Assembly (NCBI GenBank): GCA_046483075.1
Contig: JAWODV010000076.1
Location: forward strand, 1 to 64,000
Length of the DNA: 64,000 nucleotides
Direction: 5' to 3'
Source: JASMTM01 sp046483075
Lineage (GTDB): Bacteria; Thermotogota; Thermotogae; Petrotogales; Kosmotogaceae
Numbering within the stretch: the stretch's first letter is position 1; the number at the start of each line of letters is the position of its first letter. The notes beneath the pieces were generated by a model. That model was not told the DNA's origin. It saw nothing but the letters and a program-made list of their open reading frames with translations, and did not search any database. Positions 34,876-43,803 of this stretch are shown piece after piece. Made by a program: the position numbers and the translations under genes.

Positions 34876-37170
34876 TCAATATTCAAATGTTAATGCAAAA
34901 ATATGCATGGTTATTGTATCAGGAAGCTGAATTGATTTGATTTTTTTATCCTTTAACTCAAAACTTTGAACATATAATTTACATTTAATTCTCTCGACAT
35001 TTCCTGCGATATCATAACGATAAGGAAATTCAATTGTCTTTTCGCCAAATTGGCTGTTTCCACACCAATCTGAAAAAGATATATTTATATATTCTGTTGA
35101 ACCGTCATCATAATAAATGGTCAATGTATCAGTATAGTCGCCATGGTCACTTGAACCCATTACATAAAGTTTGCTGGCATGGAAACCAATATCAAATCTC
35201 TGTCCGATAGTTCTTAGATTGTCATTTCCCTTCGTATTGATCAAATAAGGAACACTATTAAAATAAATATATCCATTTTCCATTATGTTCTTTATTTCCT
35301 CTTCAGGGTAAGAGGCGCCAATTGCTCCTGTATAGTTATCAAAGTTACCTTCTTTTCTGGATAAAGAATCAACTATTCCGTTATTGTTAAACACTGAATT
35401 CAGAACTAGCAAACTATAACCATTAACAGATATCTTTTCTAATTCCAGTGATTCTTGAATATCTTCTTCATTACCTGAATAAGTTATCAATGGTTCTGCC
35501 GTTTCCAGGAAAGATAAAGGTGTAATTCCCAGTATTCTTTTATCTGTTCTATTGAAAAATAAATAGTTTTTATTCAACTGGTTGTATACTCCGATTAGTT
35601 CTGGATAAAAGATAACCTGATCCAGGTATATTCTTTCACCTGTGAATCTCAAACCAGCAGAAAGCCTTTCTTTTTCTCCTGTTCCCTTTACCATTCCGGC
35701 CTTTGTTATGCCTTTAGTAACAGTAATGCTAGTAGATGATTTGTTTTCAGCTACTTTTGTTATAAACTCAACATTTTCAACTACCCTGTTTTCCAGAAAA
35801 CTGGCAAAAACTTCATAATCAGTTTCCGCTAATGCGACATCCCCCCTTAAAACAGTTGTACCCTTACAATCAACATAGTATCCACCAGATGCTTTACTTA
35901 ACGAAACAATATCAGCATCTGAAAGTCCAAGATTCATTTTTTCTGCTTCGATTACTACTCCCGGGGTAAGCAAAATCAGTTCTCCGGTAAAATAATTGAG
36001 AAAATCTTCTGATAACGAGTAGACCGATTGAATTGATAGCAAAGCACTTATTGTTGATTCCGCACCTGAATTGAGATTCCTGTGTGTCGGTTCAAGACCG
36101 TCAAAACCTTCTCCATTTTCTCCAAACATTGGTCTTCCAAGCTCATTAAAGCCTTTAAACCATGAAGCCAAAAGAACTGCAAACCTTCCATATTCTTTTT
36201 CACCGTTAGCTTCATACAATCTTACTGCGGAGTTTATCATACACTCGGCAGCATATGCAATTTTTGGATATTCTATCAGGTTTTCCCCAATCAAATAAAC
36301 AGGTCCAAAAGTAATAATAAATGGGAACAATCTTTTTGCAGAAAACTCTGCATATTTTATATATTCAGAGTTCCCAGTTAGCAAATAAGTTTCCACCAAT
36401 GCTTCAATATGTCTTGATCCCCAGCCATGCCAGTTAAAATTCTCAATACCTTCATCAAATAATCCAAAATCTTCCCAGTAATCATTATCAGCTTTTCTTA
36501 TTATGCCTTTAGCAATTTCATTTACGGTTTTGATATATTCAACATTATTTTCAAATTTAGCCATTTCACAAATACCCAAAAGCATTACGGAGCTTATATC
36601 AGTGTATTCGTCTAACAAACCATTTTTTATATTATTCTTAAGAAGCAAAAAAGTTCTCTTCGCTCTTTCATGTAGCTCAGTTGATAATTCCTTATCAATT
36701 TCGGAAAAAACATTCGCTCCTTTGGCAAGTGCCCATAATGCACGAACTGACCACCAATTGGCACCAGGTCTTGATGTTGGTCCATATCTGTTATATTCAC
36801 CATCTGCTGTTATGAAATTATAAAAAGACCCATCATTTCTCTGCATGGCAAAAAGAAATTCAAAGATCTCCTTACTTCTTTCAATTGATAAATCAATATC
36901 GATACCCATTTCAATATTTCGCAGATAAAAAATCCCTGCTCTAGCTACATCATCAACACAGGTTACTCCTTCTCCAATTGCCTCAATATGTTTATAAGTA
37001 CCGTCTGGCAATCTGTCCGCATATATCCAGTATCCCCAATAGGTTTCACCATTGATTTCAAATTTATCTCTTAAAAACTCCAGATGAGATATTTCTATAT
37101 CATTTGCAGCGATAGCACCTGCTGTAAAAACTATTAGGAATATTAGTGTCATTATTAAAATTGTCTTCAT
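34876..37170 (-). CDS. Secreted protein with (alpha/alpha)-barrel-like glycosidase region
   Basis: Exported protein of about 764 residues. The signal peptide is 'MKTILIMTLIFLIVFTAGA'; the ATG at 37170 (AGGAGA at 6 bases) is preferred over the upstream ATG at 37191. Residues 40-380 show repeated helical hairpins with 'GEGVTCVDDVARAGIFYLR', 'FAMQRNDGSFYNF', 'RPGANWWSVRALWALAKG' and 'WHGWGSRHIEALVETY', the pattern of six-hairpin glycosidases and lyases. The remaining 380 residues are beta-rich, perhaps carbohydrate-binding. The exact family is not recognised. It follows another exported protein gene across a terminator-like hairpin. Confidence 0.65.
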   Translation of the reverse strand: MKTILIMTLIFLIVFTAGAIAANDIEISHLEFLRDKFEINGETYWGYWIYADRLPDGTYKHIEAIGEGVTCVDDVARAGIFYLRNIEMGIDIDLSIERSKEIFEFLFAMQRNDGSFYNFITADGEYNRYGPTSRPGANWWSVRALWALAKGANVFSEIDKELSTELHERAKRTFLLLKNNIKNGLLDEYTDISSVMLLGICEMAKFENNVEYIKTVNEIAKGIIRKADNDYWEDFGLFDEGIENFNWHGWGSRHIEALVETYLLTGNSEYIKYAEFSAKRLFPFIITFGPVYLIGENLIEYPKIAYAAECMINSAVRLYEANGEKEYGRFAVLLASWFKGFNELGRPMFGENGEGFDGLEPTHRNLNSGAESTISALLSIQSVYSLSEDFLNYFTGELILLTPGVVIEAEKMNLGLSDADIVSLSKASGGYYVDCKGTTVLRGDVALAETDYEVFASFLENRVVENVEFITKVAENKSSTSITVTKGITKAGMVKGTGEKERLSAGLRFTGERIYLDQVIFYPELIGVYNQLNKNYLFFNRTDKRILGITPLSFLETAEPLITYSGNEEDIQESLELEKISVNGYSLLVLNSVFNNNGIVDSLSRKEGNFDNYTGAIGASYPEEEIKNIMENGYIYFNSVPYLINTKGNDNLRTIGQRFDIGFHASKLYVMGSSDHGDYTDTLTIYYDDGSTEYINISFSDWCGNSQFGEKTIEFPYRYDIAGNVERIKCKLYVQSFELKDKKIKSIQLPDTITMHIFALTFEY

Positions 37171-37193
37171 TGCATCTCTCCTTCCAGACAACT

Positions 37194-37217
37194 AAAAAAG
37201 GGCGCCTTAGGGCGCCC
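37194..37217 (-). terminator. Terminator/attenuator between two secreted-protein genes
   Basis: GGGCGCC / GGCGCCC stem with a 4-base loop, followed on the minus strand by a run of T (37199-37195). It lies 17 bases after the stop of the 444-aa gene and just before the next gene, so part of the transcription probably stops here. Confidence 0.75.
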
Positions 37218-37233
37218 CAAAATACTTCAATGA

Positions 37234-38568
37234 TTAATTACCGATTTCAACTGATTGTATTTCAAGCGTTCTGTGAACTATATGACTAATTGCATTGCCG
37301 ATAGTACTTGACTCGTACAATCTATAAAATCTTTCAAAGCTCAGCTCATCACCTGCAACATAATGATTTGGAAGATCGGTAGTTTCAAGTGAAACTATAT
37401 CCTTCGTTGATTCATACAGTTCAAATTCTCCTGGAAGCCATTTGAAAACACCATCGCGGAATTCTCTGCTTTCGTAAATCCACGTGTTTCCATCTACCCA
37501 CTTGTTGTAGTCAGCATAAACCACCGGTTTTTCTGGTAGTATCTCAGCAACACCTATTCCTAAAGAAGGCGAGTAGTTGGATCTCCAAGATTCTTGAGAA
37601 GCAAATATATATGTAGCACCCCACCACAATGGTTTCATAGAATCTATTGCTGGGAACACTATGTATGGCAATCGATCAACATACATTATTGCATTTCTTT
37701 CAAACCAGTATTCTAAAGGAGCAATATTAAGTTGATCAGCCCATAACAGTCTTCTGAAAACTGGTAGCATATGCACAGCATCTTCTGATATATCTGTTAG
37801 AGGTCTTGTTATCATCGACTGAACTTTCATCATGTCAAGATAATTATTGAAGATAAAGTTATTATCTAATCTTATATCTCCGGTATTGAAGATAGTGGTG
37901 ACGATATGTTGATCAAGACCAACAAATGTTTCTGATTGAAGTTTTGTAACAACTGTTACTCCTATAGCACCAGGTTCAAGGACGCTTGTTTCTACGATAC
38001 GAAAGTCTCCTGAAGTCTTCTCTTCATGTTTGCCAAGTTCCCCATCAACATAGTATGTTGAGCCAACCCAACCTGAAAATCTACCAATGCCAATCTCATC
38101 CACAATAGTTCCTTCAACTCCATTAAACTCTTCAACTCTAACCAAACCATTCATTGAAACCCTTGCCTTCAATGCAGGACCTTCGATCATTGTAACACCT
38201 TCTTCTTCCAAAACAGAGAAAGAAGTGTTATATTCAGACTTTTCAATCGAAAAATCATCAGAAACTATTATTTTGGATGGCCCATTCACCAAAGCAATCA
38301 ATAAATCTCCTGATGAAAGTTTTCCGTTCAAATCGACATCGTCAATCTGAAAGGGAACTTCTGAACCATTAGCATCAACAACTCTTAAGGAATCCCAATT
38401 TGCATCGAAATCCAAACCTACAAGCGTAAGGACCTCATTCATGCTCACGGCAACTGGTACATCAATATCTGTAGTTTTTGAAATCTCGATAGGAATCTCC
38501 ACTGTTTCTGAAAACGCAAAGGTCACAACAAACACACACAATAAAACGATAAAAATACGTCTCATCAT
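37234..38568 (-). CDS. Secreted uncharacterised protein
   Basis: Protein of 444 residues with a clear signal peptide (RRIFIVLLCVFVVTFAFSE). Near residue 75-90 'IDDVDLNGKLSSGDLLI' resembles a calcium-binding D-x-D-x-N-G loop. The rest is beta-rich with many aromatic residues in the C-terminal half ('WVDGNTWIYESREF'), as in sugar-binding or lyase folds. I cannot name the family. Its promoter carries an operator of the second LacI regulator astride the transcription start, so it belongs to the manno-oligosaccharide locus. An extracellular role in polysaccharide binding or cleavage is inferred. Confidence 0.6.
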   Translation of the reverse strand: MMRRIFIVLLCVFVVTFAFSETVEIPIEISKTTDIDVPVAVSMNEVLTLVGLDFDANWDSLRVVDANGSEVPFQIDDVDLNGKLSSGDLLIALVNGPSKIIVSDDFSIEKSEYNTSFSVLEEEGVTMIEGPALKARVSMNGLVRVEEFNGVEGTIVDEIGIGRFSGWVGSTYYVDGELGKHEEKTSGDFRIVETSVLEPGAIGVTVVTKLQSETFVGLDQHIVTTIFNTGDIRLDNNFIFNNYLDMMKVQSMITRPLTDISEDAVHMLPVFRRLLWADQLNIAPLEYWFERNAIMYVDRLPYIVFPAIDSMKPLWWGATYIFASQESWRSNYSPSLGIGVAEILPEKPVVYADYNKWVDGNTWIYESREFRDGVFKWLPGEFELYESTKDIVSLETTDLPNHYVAGDELSFERFYRLYESSTIGNAISHIVHRTLEIQSVEIGN

Positions 38569-38583
38569 TTTCCCTCCTTTTTA

Positions 38584-38597
38584 TGTAAGCGGTTACA
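38584..38597. promoter_or_regulatory. LacI-type operator at the secreted-protein promoter
   Basis: TGTAAGCGGTTACA has inverted TGTAA/TTACA arms around a GCGG centre. It lies just downstream of the -10 on the minus strand, across the predicted transcription start, and differs clearly from the operators of the first regulon. Confidence 0.7.
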
Positions 38598-38605
38598 CAT
38601 TTCAA

Positions 38606-38634
38606 ATTATACATATATTAACTAAATGTACTAA
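38606..38634 (-). promoter_or_regulatory. Promoter of the 444-aa secreted-protein gene
   Basis: Minus-strand TTAGTA (38634-38629) and perfect TATAAT (38611-38606) with a 17-base spacer. Transcription would begin near 38599, at the edge of the operator. Confidence 0.5.
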
Positions 38635-38864
38635 CTTCACTTAAACACAAACTTAATCGATTTGAGCTATATAGAACTGATTATTATCAATATTCTCTTA
38701 AAAATGCATTATCTCTAAAAAATATTTTTAAAGAAATAAAATAATGATTTCGTAGAAGTGAACAAATATTTCAATATAGTCGGCTATAATCAAACTTAAC
38801 TGCCTTTAATAGTACTTGATAGGTTATTGTAATTCATCAAAAATGAGTTAATATCTTTAATGAA

Positions 38865-38878
38865 TGTAAGCGGTTGCA
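38865..38878. promoter_or_regulatory. LacI-type operator upstream of lacI
   Basis: TGTAAGCGGTTGCA, one base different from the site at 38584, lies 18 bases before the TTG start of the lacI gene. It suggests autoregulation and control of the downstream transporter and GH130 genes. Confidence 0.7.
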
Positions 38879-38896
38879 CAAAGGAGTGATAAGATT

Positions 38897-39874
38897 TTGA
38901 GTTCTAATTTAAAAGATGTAGCAAAATTAGCTTGTGTTTCAACTGCTACTGTTTCACGCATTATTAACAACAAAGGATATGTTTCAGAGAAAACCAAAAA
39001 AAAGGTTATCAAAGCAATCAACGAACTAAATTATTTGCCTACAAAAACAGCCCGCTTTCTTGCAAAAAAAGGACATACATACAATGTAGCAATTATTTCA
39101 GGTGAGAGAGTTCTGAATTCTATCTCTTCACATCCAGATGAATTTTATACCGTTGTTGTGAAGGGTATAACAGATTTTGCAAAAAAACATCGTCTTAATA
39201 CTCATTTTATGAAGATGGAGGAAACCGAATACATATATGATGGCTATCTACTTTTGGGCGGAGAAATAACAAACGACTACATAAAAGAGCTTAAAGCTGC
39301 CCAGAAGCCAATTATTCTTGTTGATCAATATATACCGGGTTTGAAGATCGACTGTGTTATTTCAGATGGATACGATGGAGCTGTTTATGGAATCGAATAT
39401 TTGATTCAAAAAGATTTGAAGAAAATTGTAGCTATTCATGGTCCTTTAAGCCATTTTGGATTCAAAGACAGATATGATGGATATATTGCTGCAATGGAAA
39501 AACATGGTTTACTACCAAAAACCTATGAATACGATGAAATCGGCGATAATATGTCTACTTTGATTGGTATGATAATTAGGTCTTATGGAAAACCAGAAGC
39601 TATATTTGGAACCAATGATACAGCAGCCATTAGGGCAATGGAAGAATTGCAAAAAAGACATTATAAAATTCCTGAAGATATTTCCATTATGGGCTTTGAT
39701 GATATTATAAGTGCAACATCAGTAACTCCCTCATTGACTACTCTAAAAATTTTTAAATATGAACTAGGGTCGGTTGCAGCAAGAAGGTTGTTCACTCTTT
39801 TAATGGGAGAAGAAGAACATCCCATAAAAACGTCGCTATTCACGCACTTTATTAAGCGTGAAAGCACAATTTAA
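38897..39874 (+). CDS. LacI-family regulator of the GH130/ABC locus
   Basis: LacI/GalR repressor of 325 residues. The N-terminus has the helix-turn-helix 'LKDVAKLACVSTATVSRIIN' and hinge 'LNYLPTKTARFLAKKG'; the ligand domain carries 'AIFGTNDTAAIRAMEEL' and 'ISIMGFDDIISATSVTPSLTT', typical of sugar-sensing members. The start is TTG with AAGGAGTG 8 bases upstream. It is the first gene of a unit that continues with the solute-binding protein 11 bases later, and its own promoter carries one of two matching operators. The inducer is probably a manno-oligosaccharide. Confidence 0.92.
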   Translation: MSSNLKDVAKLACVSTATVSRIINNKGYVSEKTKKKVIKAINELNYLPTKTARFLAKKGHTYNVAIISGERVLNSISSHPDEFYTVVVKGITDFAKKHRLNTHFMKMEETEYIYDGYLLLGGEITNDYIKELKAAQKPIILVDQYIPGLKIDCVISDGYDGAVYGIEYLIQKDLKKIVAIHGPLSHFGFKDRYDGYIAAMEKHGLLPKTYEYDEIGDNMSTLIGMIIRSYGKPEAIFGTNDTAAIRAMEELQKRHYKIPEDISIMGFDDIISATSVTPSLTTLKIFKYELGSVAARRLFTLLMGEEEHPIKTSLFTHFIKRESTI

Positions 39875-39885
39875 GGAGGGGTAAA

Positions 39886-41136
39886 ATGAAAAAGGCATTA
39901 TTTATTGCATTAATCGTGTTATTTGCTTTTACAGTATTTGGTAAGGAAATAGTATTTTGGACAGCGCCAAATCCTTTGCAGGAAAGCTTCTGGAAATCAC
40001 TAGTGACTCAGTGGAATGAAGAAAATCCGGATATTCAGATTAAATGGTCAACAATACCTGCTGCTGGGAGTTCAGAGGAGGCTATATTGACCTCAATTGC
40101 TTCAGGAAGAAGCCCTGATATCTGTACAAACATATTTAGTGGTTTCGCTGCTCAATTAATAGAAGCAGATCAACTGGTCGCACTGGAAAATCTTCCTGGA
40201 TATTGGGAAGTAGTCGAACAAAGAGAGATGCAACAAATCATTGAAGGATGGAAATTTAGTGGTCATTATTTTGTCTTCCCAATCTACTCAAATCCAATGC
40301 TAATGTGGTGGAGAAGCGATTTATTGCAAGAACTTGGTTATGACAAACCACCGAGATCCTATTCTGAAATTTATGATATTAGCGAAAAATATTCAGTGCC
40401 AAACGAGAAATTCGGGATGCAAGTTATTCTTGGTAGAAACTGGTGGGACAGATGGTTTGATTTCATCAATTACTACTATGCTGCTAGTGGTGGGAAACCA
40501 TATCTGGATATTGAAAGAGCAAGGGCTACCTTCAATGATGAAAATGGACGAGAAATAACTGATTTTATTTACAAAATGTTCCGCAATAACTGGACTGCTG
40601 TCGATTTAGGCAATTACCCGCTTTATAACGGAGTTGTACTTGGAGGAATTAGAGGACCCTGGGAAATTAACTGGGCTGAAGAACAGTTCCCAGATGTCTT
40701 TGATGATATTGTTATAAGTCATCCACCTGTCCCTGACAATTACCCGGATGACGAACCTGTTTATACCTTTGCAGATACAAAAGGCCTTGTGATTTTTAAA
40801 TCCTGTAAATATAAAGAAGAAGCATGGGAATTCCTAAAATGGGTATACTCCAATGAAGAAAATGATCTCCGATGGGTTACCATGACAAATTTACCTCCTG
40901 CTAGAGGAGATCTCTTGACCAACGAAATGTTCACAGATTACATGGCTGAAAATGAATTCTTTGCTAAATATGCAGGATATGTTCCTTACGCTGTCCCGCC
41001 TGCTCTTACAACCAAGACAGTTGATATTCAGGACGCAATGACTACCCATTTAATTGAACCACTTATGTATGACAAAGCAACACCTGAAGAAGCTCTAACT
41101 GATATTGCAAGACGTATAAGATCAATATTATTTTAA
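39886..41136 (+). CDS. Sugar ABC transporter solute-binding protein
   Basis: Extracellular binding protein of 416 residues. A signal peptide (KKALFIALIVLFAFTVFG) is followed by 'KEIVFWTAPNPLQESFW', and then the usual 'ILTSIASGRSPDICTN' and 'EEAWEFLKWVYSNEEN' blocks of family 1. A tryptophan-rich stretch near residue 185-190 (ILGRNWWDRWFD) could line the sugar site. It begins 11 bases after the lacI stop with a strong AAGGAGGGG. Paralogue of, but not close to, the binding protein at 22872. Manno-oligosaccharide is the inferred ligand from the GH130 context. Confidence 0.92.
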   Translation: MKKALFIALIVLFAFTVFGKEIVFWTAPNPLQESFWKSLVTQWNEENPDIQIKWSTIPAAGSSEEAILTSIASGRSPDICTNIFSGFAAQLIEADQLVALENLPGYWEVVEQREMQQIIEGWKFSGHYFVFPIYSNPMLMWWRSDLLQELGYDKPPRSYSEIYDISEKYSVPNEKFGMQVILGRNWWDRWFDFINYYYAASGGKPYLDIERARATFNDENGREITDFIYKMFRNNWTAVDLGNYPLYNGVVLGGIRGPWEINWAEEQFPDVFDDIVISHPPVPDNYPDDEPVYTFADTKGLVIFKSCKYKEEAWEFLKWVYSNEENDLRWVTMTNLPPARGDLLTNEMFTDYMAENEFFAKYAGYVPYAVPPALTTKTVDIQDAMTTHLIEPLMYDKATPEEALTDIARRIRSILF

Positions 41137-41142
41137 TTTAAG

Positions 41143-41167
41143 GCAGGGAGAATTTCTCCCTGCTTTT
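41143..41167 (+). terminator. Hairpin after the binding-protein gene
   Basis: Perfect 9-bp stem GCAGGGAGA / TCTCCCTGC with a 3-base loop followed by TTTT, 6 bases after the binding-protein stop. The short T-run suggests partial termination, giving more binding protein than permease mRNA. Confidence 0.75.
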
Positions 41168-41199
41168 AATTATTAAGCATTCTGCAGGAGGAATATCTC

Positions 41200-42081
41200 A
41201 TGGGCTTAAAATCGGTACGCAGAATAGAAGCGACCAAAGGCTGGTCAATATCCATTGTATATTTTATCTACACTGCAATCTTTTGGGGTTATCCATTTGT
41301 TTGGTTATTCATACTGGCTCTCTCGAAATGGAATTTTTTAACACCAAGAAAGTTTGCAGGACTTTATAATTTTGCAAAAATGTTTCAGGATGAATTATTC
41401 TGGAGGGTTGTTTTAAATACCTTCAATTTCATGCTTTATTATATTCCGATGGTTCTGGGTTTATCACTATTATTCGCTGTGGCATTAACAAAAATAAAAT
41501 ATTTTAAAACATTTTTTGTTCTCGCCTTTCTTGTTGCTAATGTATCCTCCGGAGTTGCTTATTCAATAATTTTCCAGAGACTTTTTTCGGTAAACGGACC
41601 ACTAAACAAATTTATTTACGCTTTGACAGGAAAAACAATACCCTGGTTTAGCGAACCTCAGCTGGCAATTCTATCTATAGCCATGATGGTTACATGGAAA
41701 TTCATTGGATACTATGGGCTTATTCTTTTTTCAGGATTAAACTCCATTCCAAAATCTCTATATGAAGCCGCTGAACTTGATGGAGCAAACGGATGGAAAA
41801 AATTCTGGAAAATTACGTTACCACTTCTAAATCCCTCTATCGTTATGGTTTTAGTACTCGCCATAGCACTTGTTTTTGGGATATTCACCGAACCCTATCT
41901 TATAACCGGTGGTGGCCCCATGAAAAGAACCTTCACCTTTCAGATGATGGTATATACAACTGCATTCCAGAAACTGGATCCGGGATACGCATCTACACTG
42001 GCAATAGTAGCTGCTCTTATGAGTTTTGGTTGTGTCATTTTGACCCGGAAACTTATTGAAAGAGAGGTCGAATATGCATGA
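41200..42081 (+). CDS. Sugar ABC transporter permease, MalF type
   Basis: Inner-membrane permease of 293 residues, six membrane segments. The EAA loop 'SLYEAAELDGANGWKKFWKI' is near residues 187-206, followed by 'ITLPLLNPS', and 'YLITGGGPMKRT' is the CUT1 signature near the C-terminus. GGAGG lies 7 bases before the ATG. Its stop overlaps the start of the MalG-type partner (ATGA). There is no ATPase gene in the locus. Confidence 0.92.
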   Translation: MGLKSVRRIEATKGWSISIVYFIYTAIFWGYPFVWLFILALSKWNFLTPRKFAGLYNFAKMFQDELFWRVVLNTFNFMLYYIPMVLGLSLLFAVALTKIKYFKTFFVLAFLVANVSSGVAYSIIFQRLFSVNGPLNKFIYALTGKTIPWFSEPQLAILSIAMMVTWKFIGYYGLILFSGLNSIPKSLYEAAELDGANGWKKFWKITLPLLNPSIVMVLVLAIALVFGIFTEPYLITGGGPMKRTFTFQMMVYTTAFQKLDPGYASTLAIVAALMSFGCVILTRKLIEREVEYA

Positions 42082-42896
42082 AGAAAATACCTATGATCAT
42101 TTTATATATAATTTTATTTATCGCCTCTGTTATCTGGATATACCCATACATCTGGATGTTTATGGGTTCATTAAAACCCTCCGATCAAATTTTTACAGCT
42201 TTTTGGCCATCACATTTTACTTTCGAACACTACCGATTTATACTGGAAACAGCTGAAAAAATGCACAGACCTTTCGTTAGAGCACTGGGAAACAGCATTA
42301 TTATTTCTGCAATCGTCACCGTATCTGTACTGGTGAGTTCTGCAATAATAGGTTACGCTGTTTCACGCCTTAGATTTAGAGGAAGAAGCATTGTATTTAA
42401 TTTTATAATCTTTCAGATGTTGTTCCCGGGATTTTTGTTTATTGTACCTCTTTATGTATTAATAAGGTTTTTAAATCTTACAGACACATTGTCTGCTGTT
42501 TTCTTGCCGAGTCTAATGTCAGCCTGGGGAGTTTTCATGTTTGCGCAATCATATAAATCAATACCAAAGGAATTCATTGAAGCTGCAAGGATGGATGGTG
42601 CACGTGAATTCTGGATAATAGCTAAAATAATGGTCCCACTTACCGGATCAACAGCATCAATTGTTGGTTTATTTACTTTTATCGGTATATGGGATAACTT
42701 CATGTGGCCATTAATTGTAATAAGAGATTATGATAAAATGCCTTTATCTGTTCTTTTGGCAAGTTTCAGTCATGAATATGGAAGTTATGTAGGCCCGTTA
42801 CTTGCAGGCTCTGTAATACAAACTATACCAATGGTGCTGATATTCTTGATATTTAGAAAATATTTCTTACAGGGAATATCTATGTCTCTAAAATAA
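42078..42896 (+). CDS. Sugar ABC transporter permease, MalG type
   Basis: Permease of 272 residues with six membrane segments. 'WIYPYIWMFMGSLKPSDQIF' is the usual N-terminal region, and the EAA loop is 'EFIEAARMDGAREFWIIAKI', followed by 'MVPLTGSTASI'. It forms the transmembrane channel with the gene just upstream. The cytoplasmic GH130 follows 16 bases later after AGGAGGAG, which ties uptake to phosphorolysis in one transcript. Confidence 0.92.
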   Translation: MKKIPMIILYIILFIASVIWIYPYIWMFMGSLKPSDQIFTAFWPSHFTFEHYRFILETAEKMHRPFVRALGNSIIISAIVTVSVLVSSAIIGYAVSRLRFRGRSIVFNFIIFQMLFPGFLFIVPLYVLIRFLNLTDTLSAVFLPSLMSAWGVFMFAQSYKSIPKEFIEAARMDGAREFWIIAKIMVPLTGSTASIVGLFTFIGIWDNFMWPLIVIRDYDKMPLSVLLASFSHEYGSYVGPLLAGSVIQTIPMVLIFLIFRKYFLQGISMSLK

Positions 42897-42912
42897 CAGG
42901 AGGAGAAGAACC

Positions 42913-43803
42913 ATGAAGCTGAAACTTAGAAGGCATGTTTTAAATCCGCTACTTTCACCAATTCCATATCATCACTGGGAATCAAAATACGTGTTTAATT
43001 GCGCTGTAGTCAAAAAAGATGAGTTATTTCACATGCTATATCGAGCTCAAGGCGAAGATATGGTTTCAAGAATTGGACATGCAGTAAGCGAAGATGGTAT
43101 TCACTTTAATAGAATGGAAAAACCGGTGTTTTCCCCATCCAGGCAGGAAGAATTATTCGGAGTTGAGGATCCAAGGATCACAAAGATAGATAACAAATTC
43201 TACATGACCTATACCGCTTATTCTCCTGAAGGAGTAAGGATATCTTTATCTGCGACAAATGACTTCATAAGATGGGAACGTTTTGGTGTAGTTATTCCCG
43301 ATATCGATAATAAGGACGCTGCTCTTTTTCCAGAAAAAATCGATGAAAGCTATGTCATGTTTCACAGGATAGAACCAGATATGTATCTTGCATTTTCAAA
43401 AGACCTTATCCATTGGGAAAACTTTGTTTCAATAGCAGGTCCCCGAAAGGGTAGTTGGGATAACTTAAAAATTGGCATTGCTGCACCTCCAATCAAGTTA
43501 GAAAAAGGCTGGTTAGTTTTATACCATGGAGTAGAAGATAAACCAAAACCCATATATAGACTTGGATTTATGCTACTTGATAAAAATGATCCGACCAGAG
43601 TCATCAGGAGAACAAAATATCCCGTATTTGAACCCGAAAAAAGCTGGGAGATCTTTGGTGGTGTGCCTAACGTTGTTTTTGCAGATGCCATGGTAGAACA
43701 TCAGGAAAAATACTATATTTATTATGGAGCTGCTGATAATCACATTGCACTCGCCACCATATCAAAACAAGATGTACTCAAATGGGTTGAGGAGGAAGAA
43801 TAA
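42913..43803 (+). CDS. GH130 manno-oligosaccharide phosphorylase, cytoplasmic
   Basis: GH130 enzyme of 296 residues without signal peptide; five-bladed propeller repeats such as 'GVEDPRITKIDNKFYMTYTA', 'VYHGVEDKP'-like 'WLVLYHGVEDKP' and 'YIYYGAADNHIALATI'. Asp in 'EDPR' is the likely proton donor. The His of 'LYHG' and basic residues such as R in 'GPRKGSW' fit the phosphate site of the phosphorylase subgroup, which splits beta-mannosides (often 1,4 or 1,2) with phosphate to mannose-1-P. The regioselectivity cannot be told. Its last base overlaps the start of the exported paralogue. Confidence 0.87.
   Translation: MKLKLRRHVLNPLLSPIPYHHWESKYVFNCAVVKKDELFHMLYRAQGEDMVSRIGHAVSEDGIHFNRMEKPVFSPSRQEELFGVEDPRITKIDNKFYMTYTAYSPEGVRISLSATNDFIRWERFGVVIPDIDNKDAALFPEKIDESYVMFHRIEPDMYLAFSKDLIHWENFVSIAGPRKGSWDNLKIGIAAPPIKLEKGWLVLYHGVEDKPKPIYRLGFMLLDKNDPTRVIRRTKYPVFEPEKSWEIFGGVPNVVFADAMVEHQEKYYIYYGAADNHIALATISKQDVLKWVEEEE

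Larger units (their letters stand above)
38569..38896. promoter_or_regulatory. Divergent control region of the GH130 locus
   Basis: A 328-base gap between a minus-strand secreted-protein gene and the plus-strand lacI gene. It holds two LacI-type operators, one near each end, and the promoters listed separately. On the plus side TTTAAT at 38856-38861 is a -10 candidate with a poor -35 (TTCATC, 17-base spacer). No other structure was seen. Confidence 0.6.
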
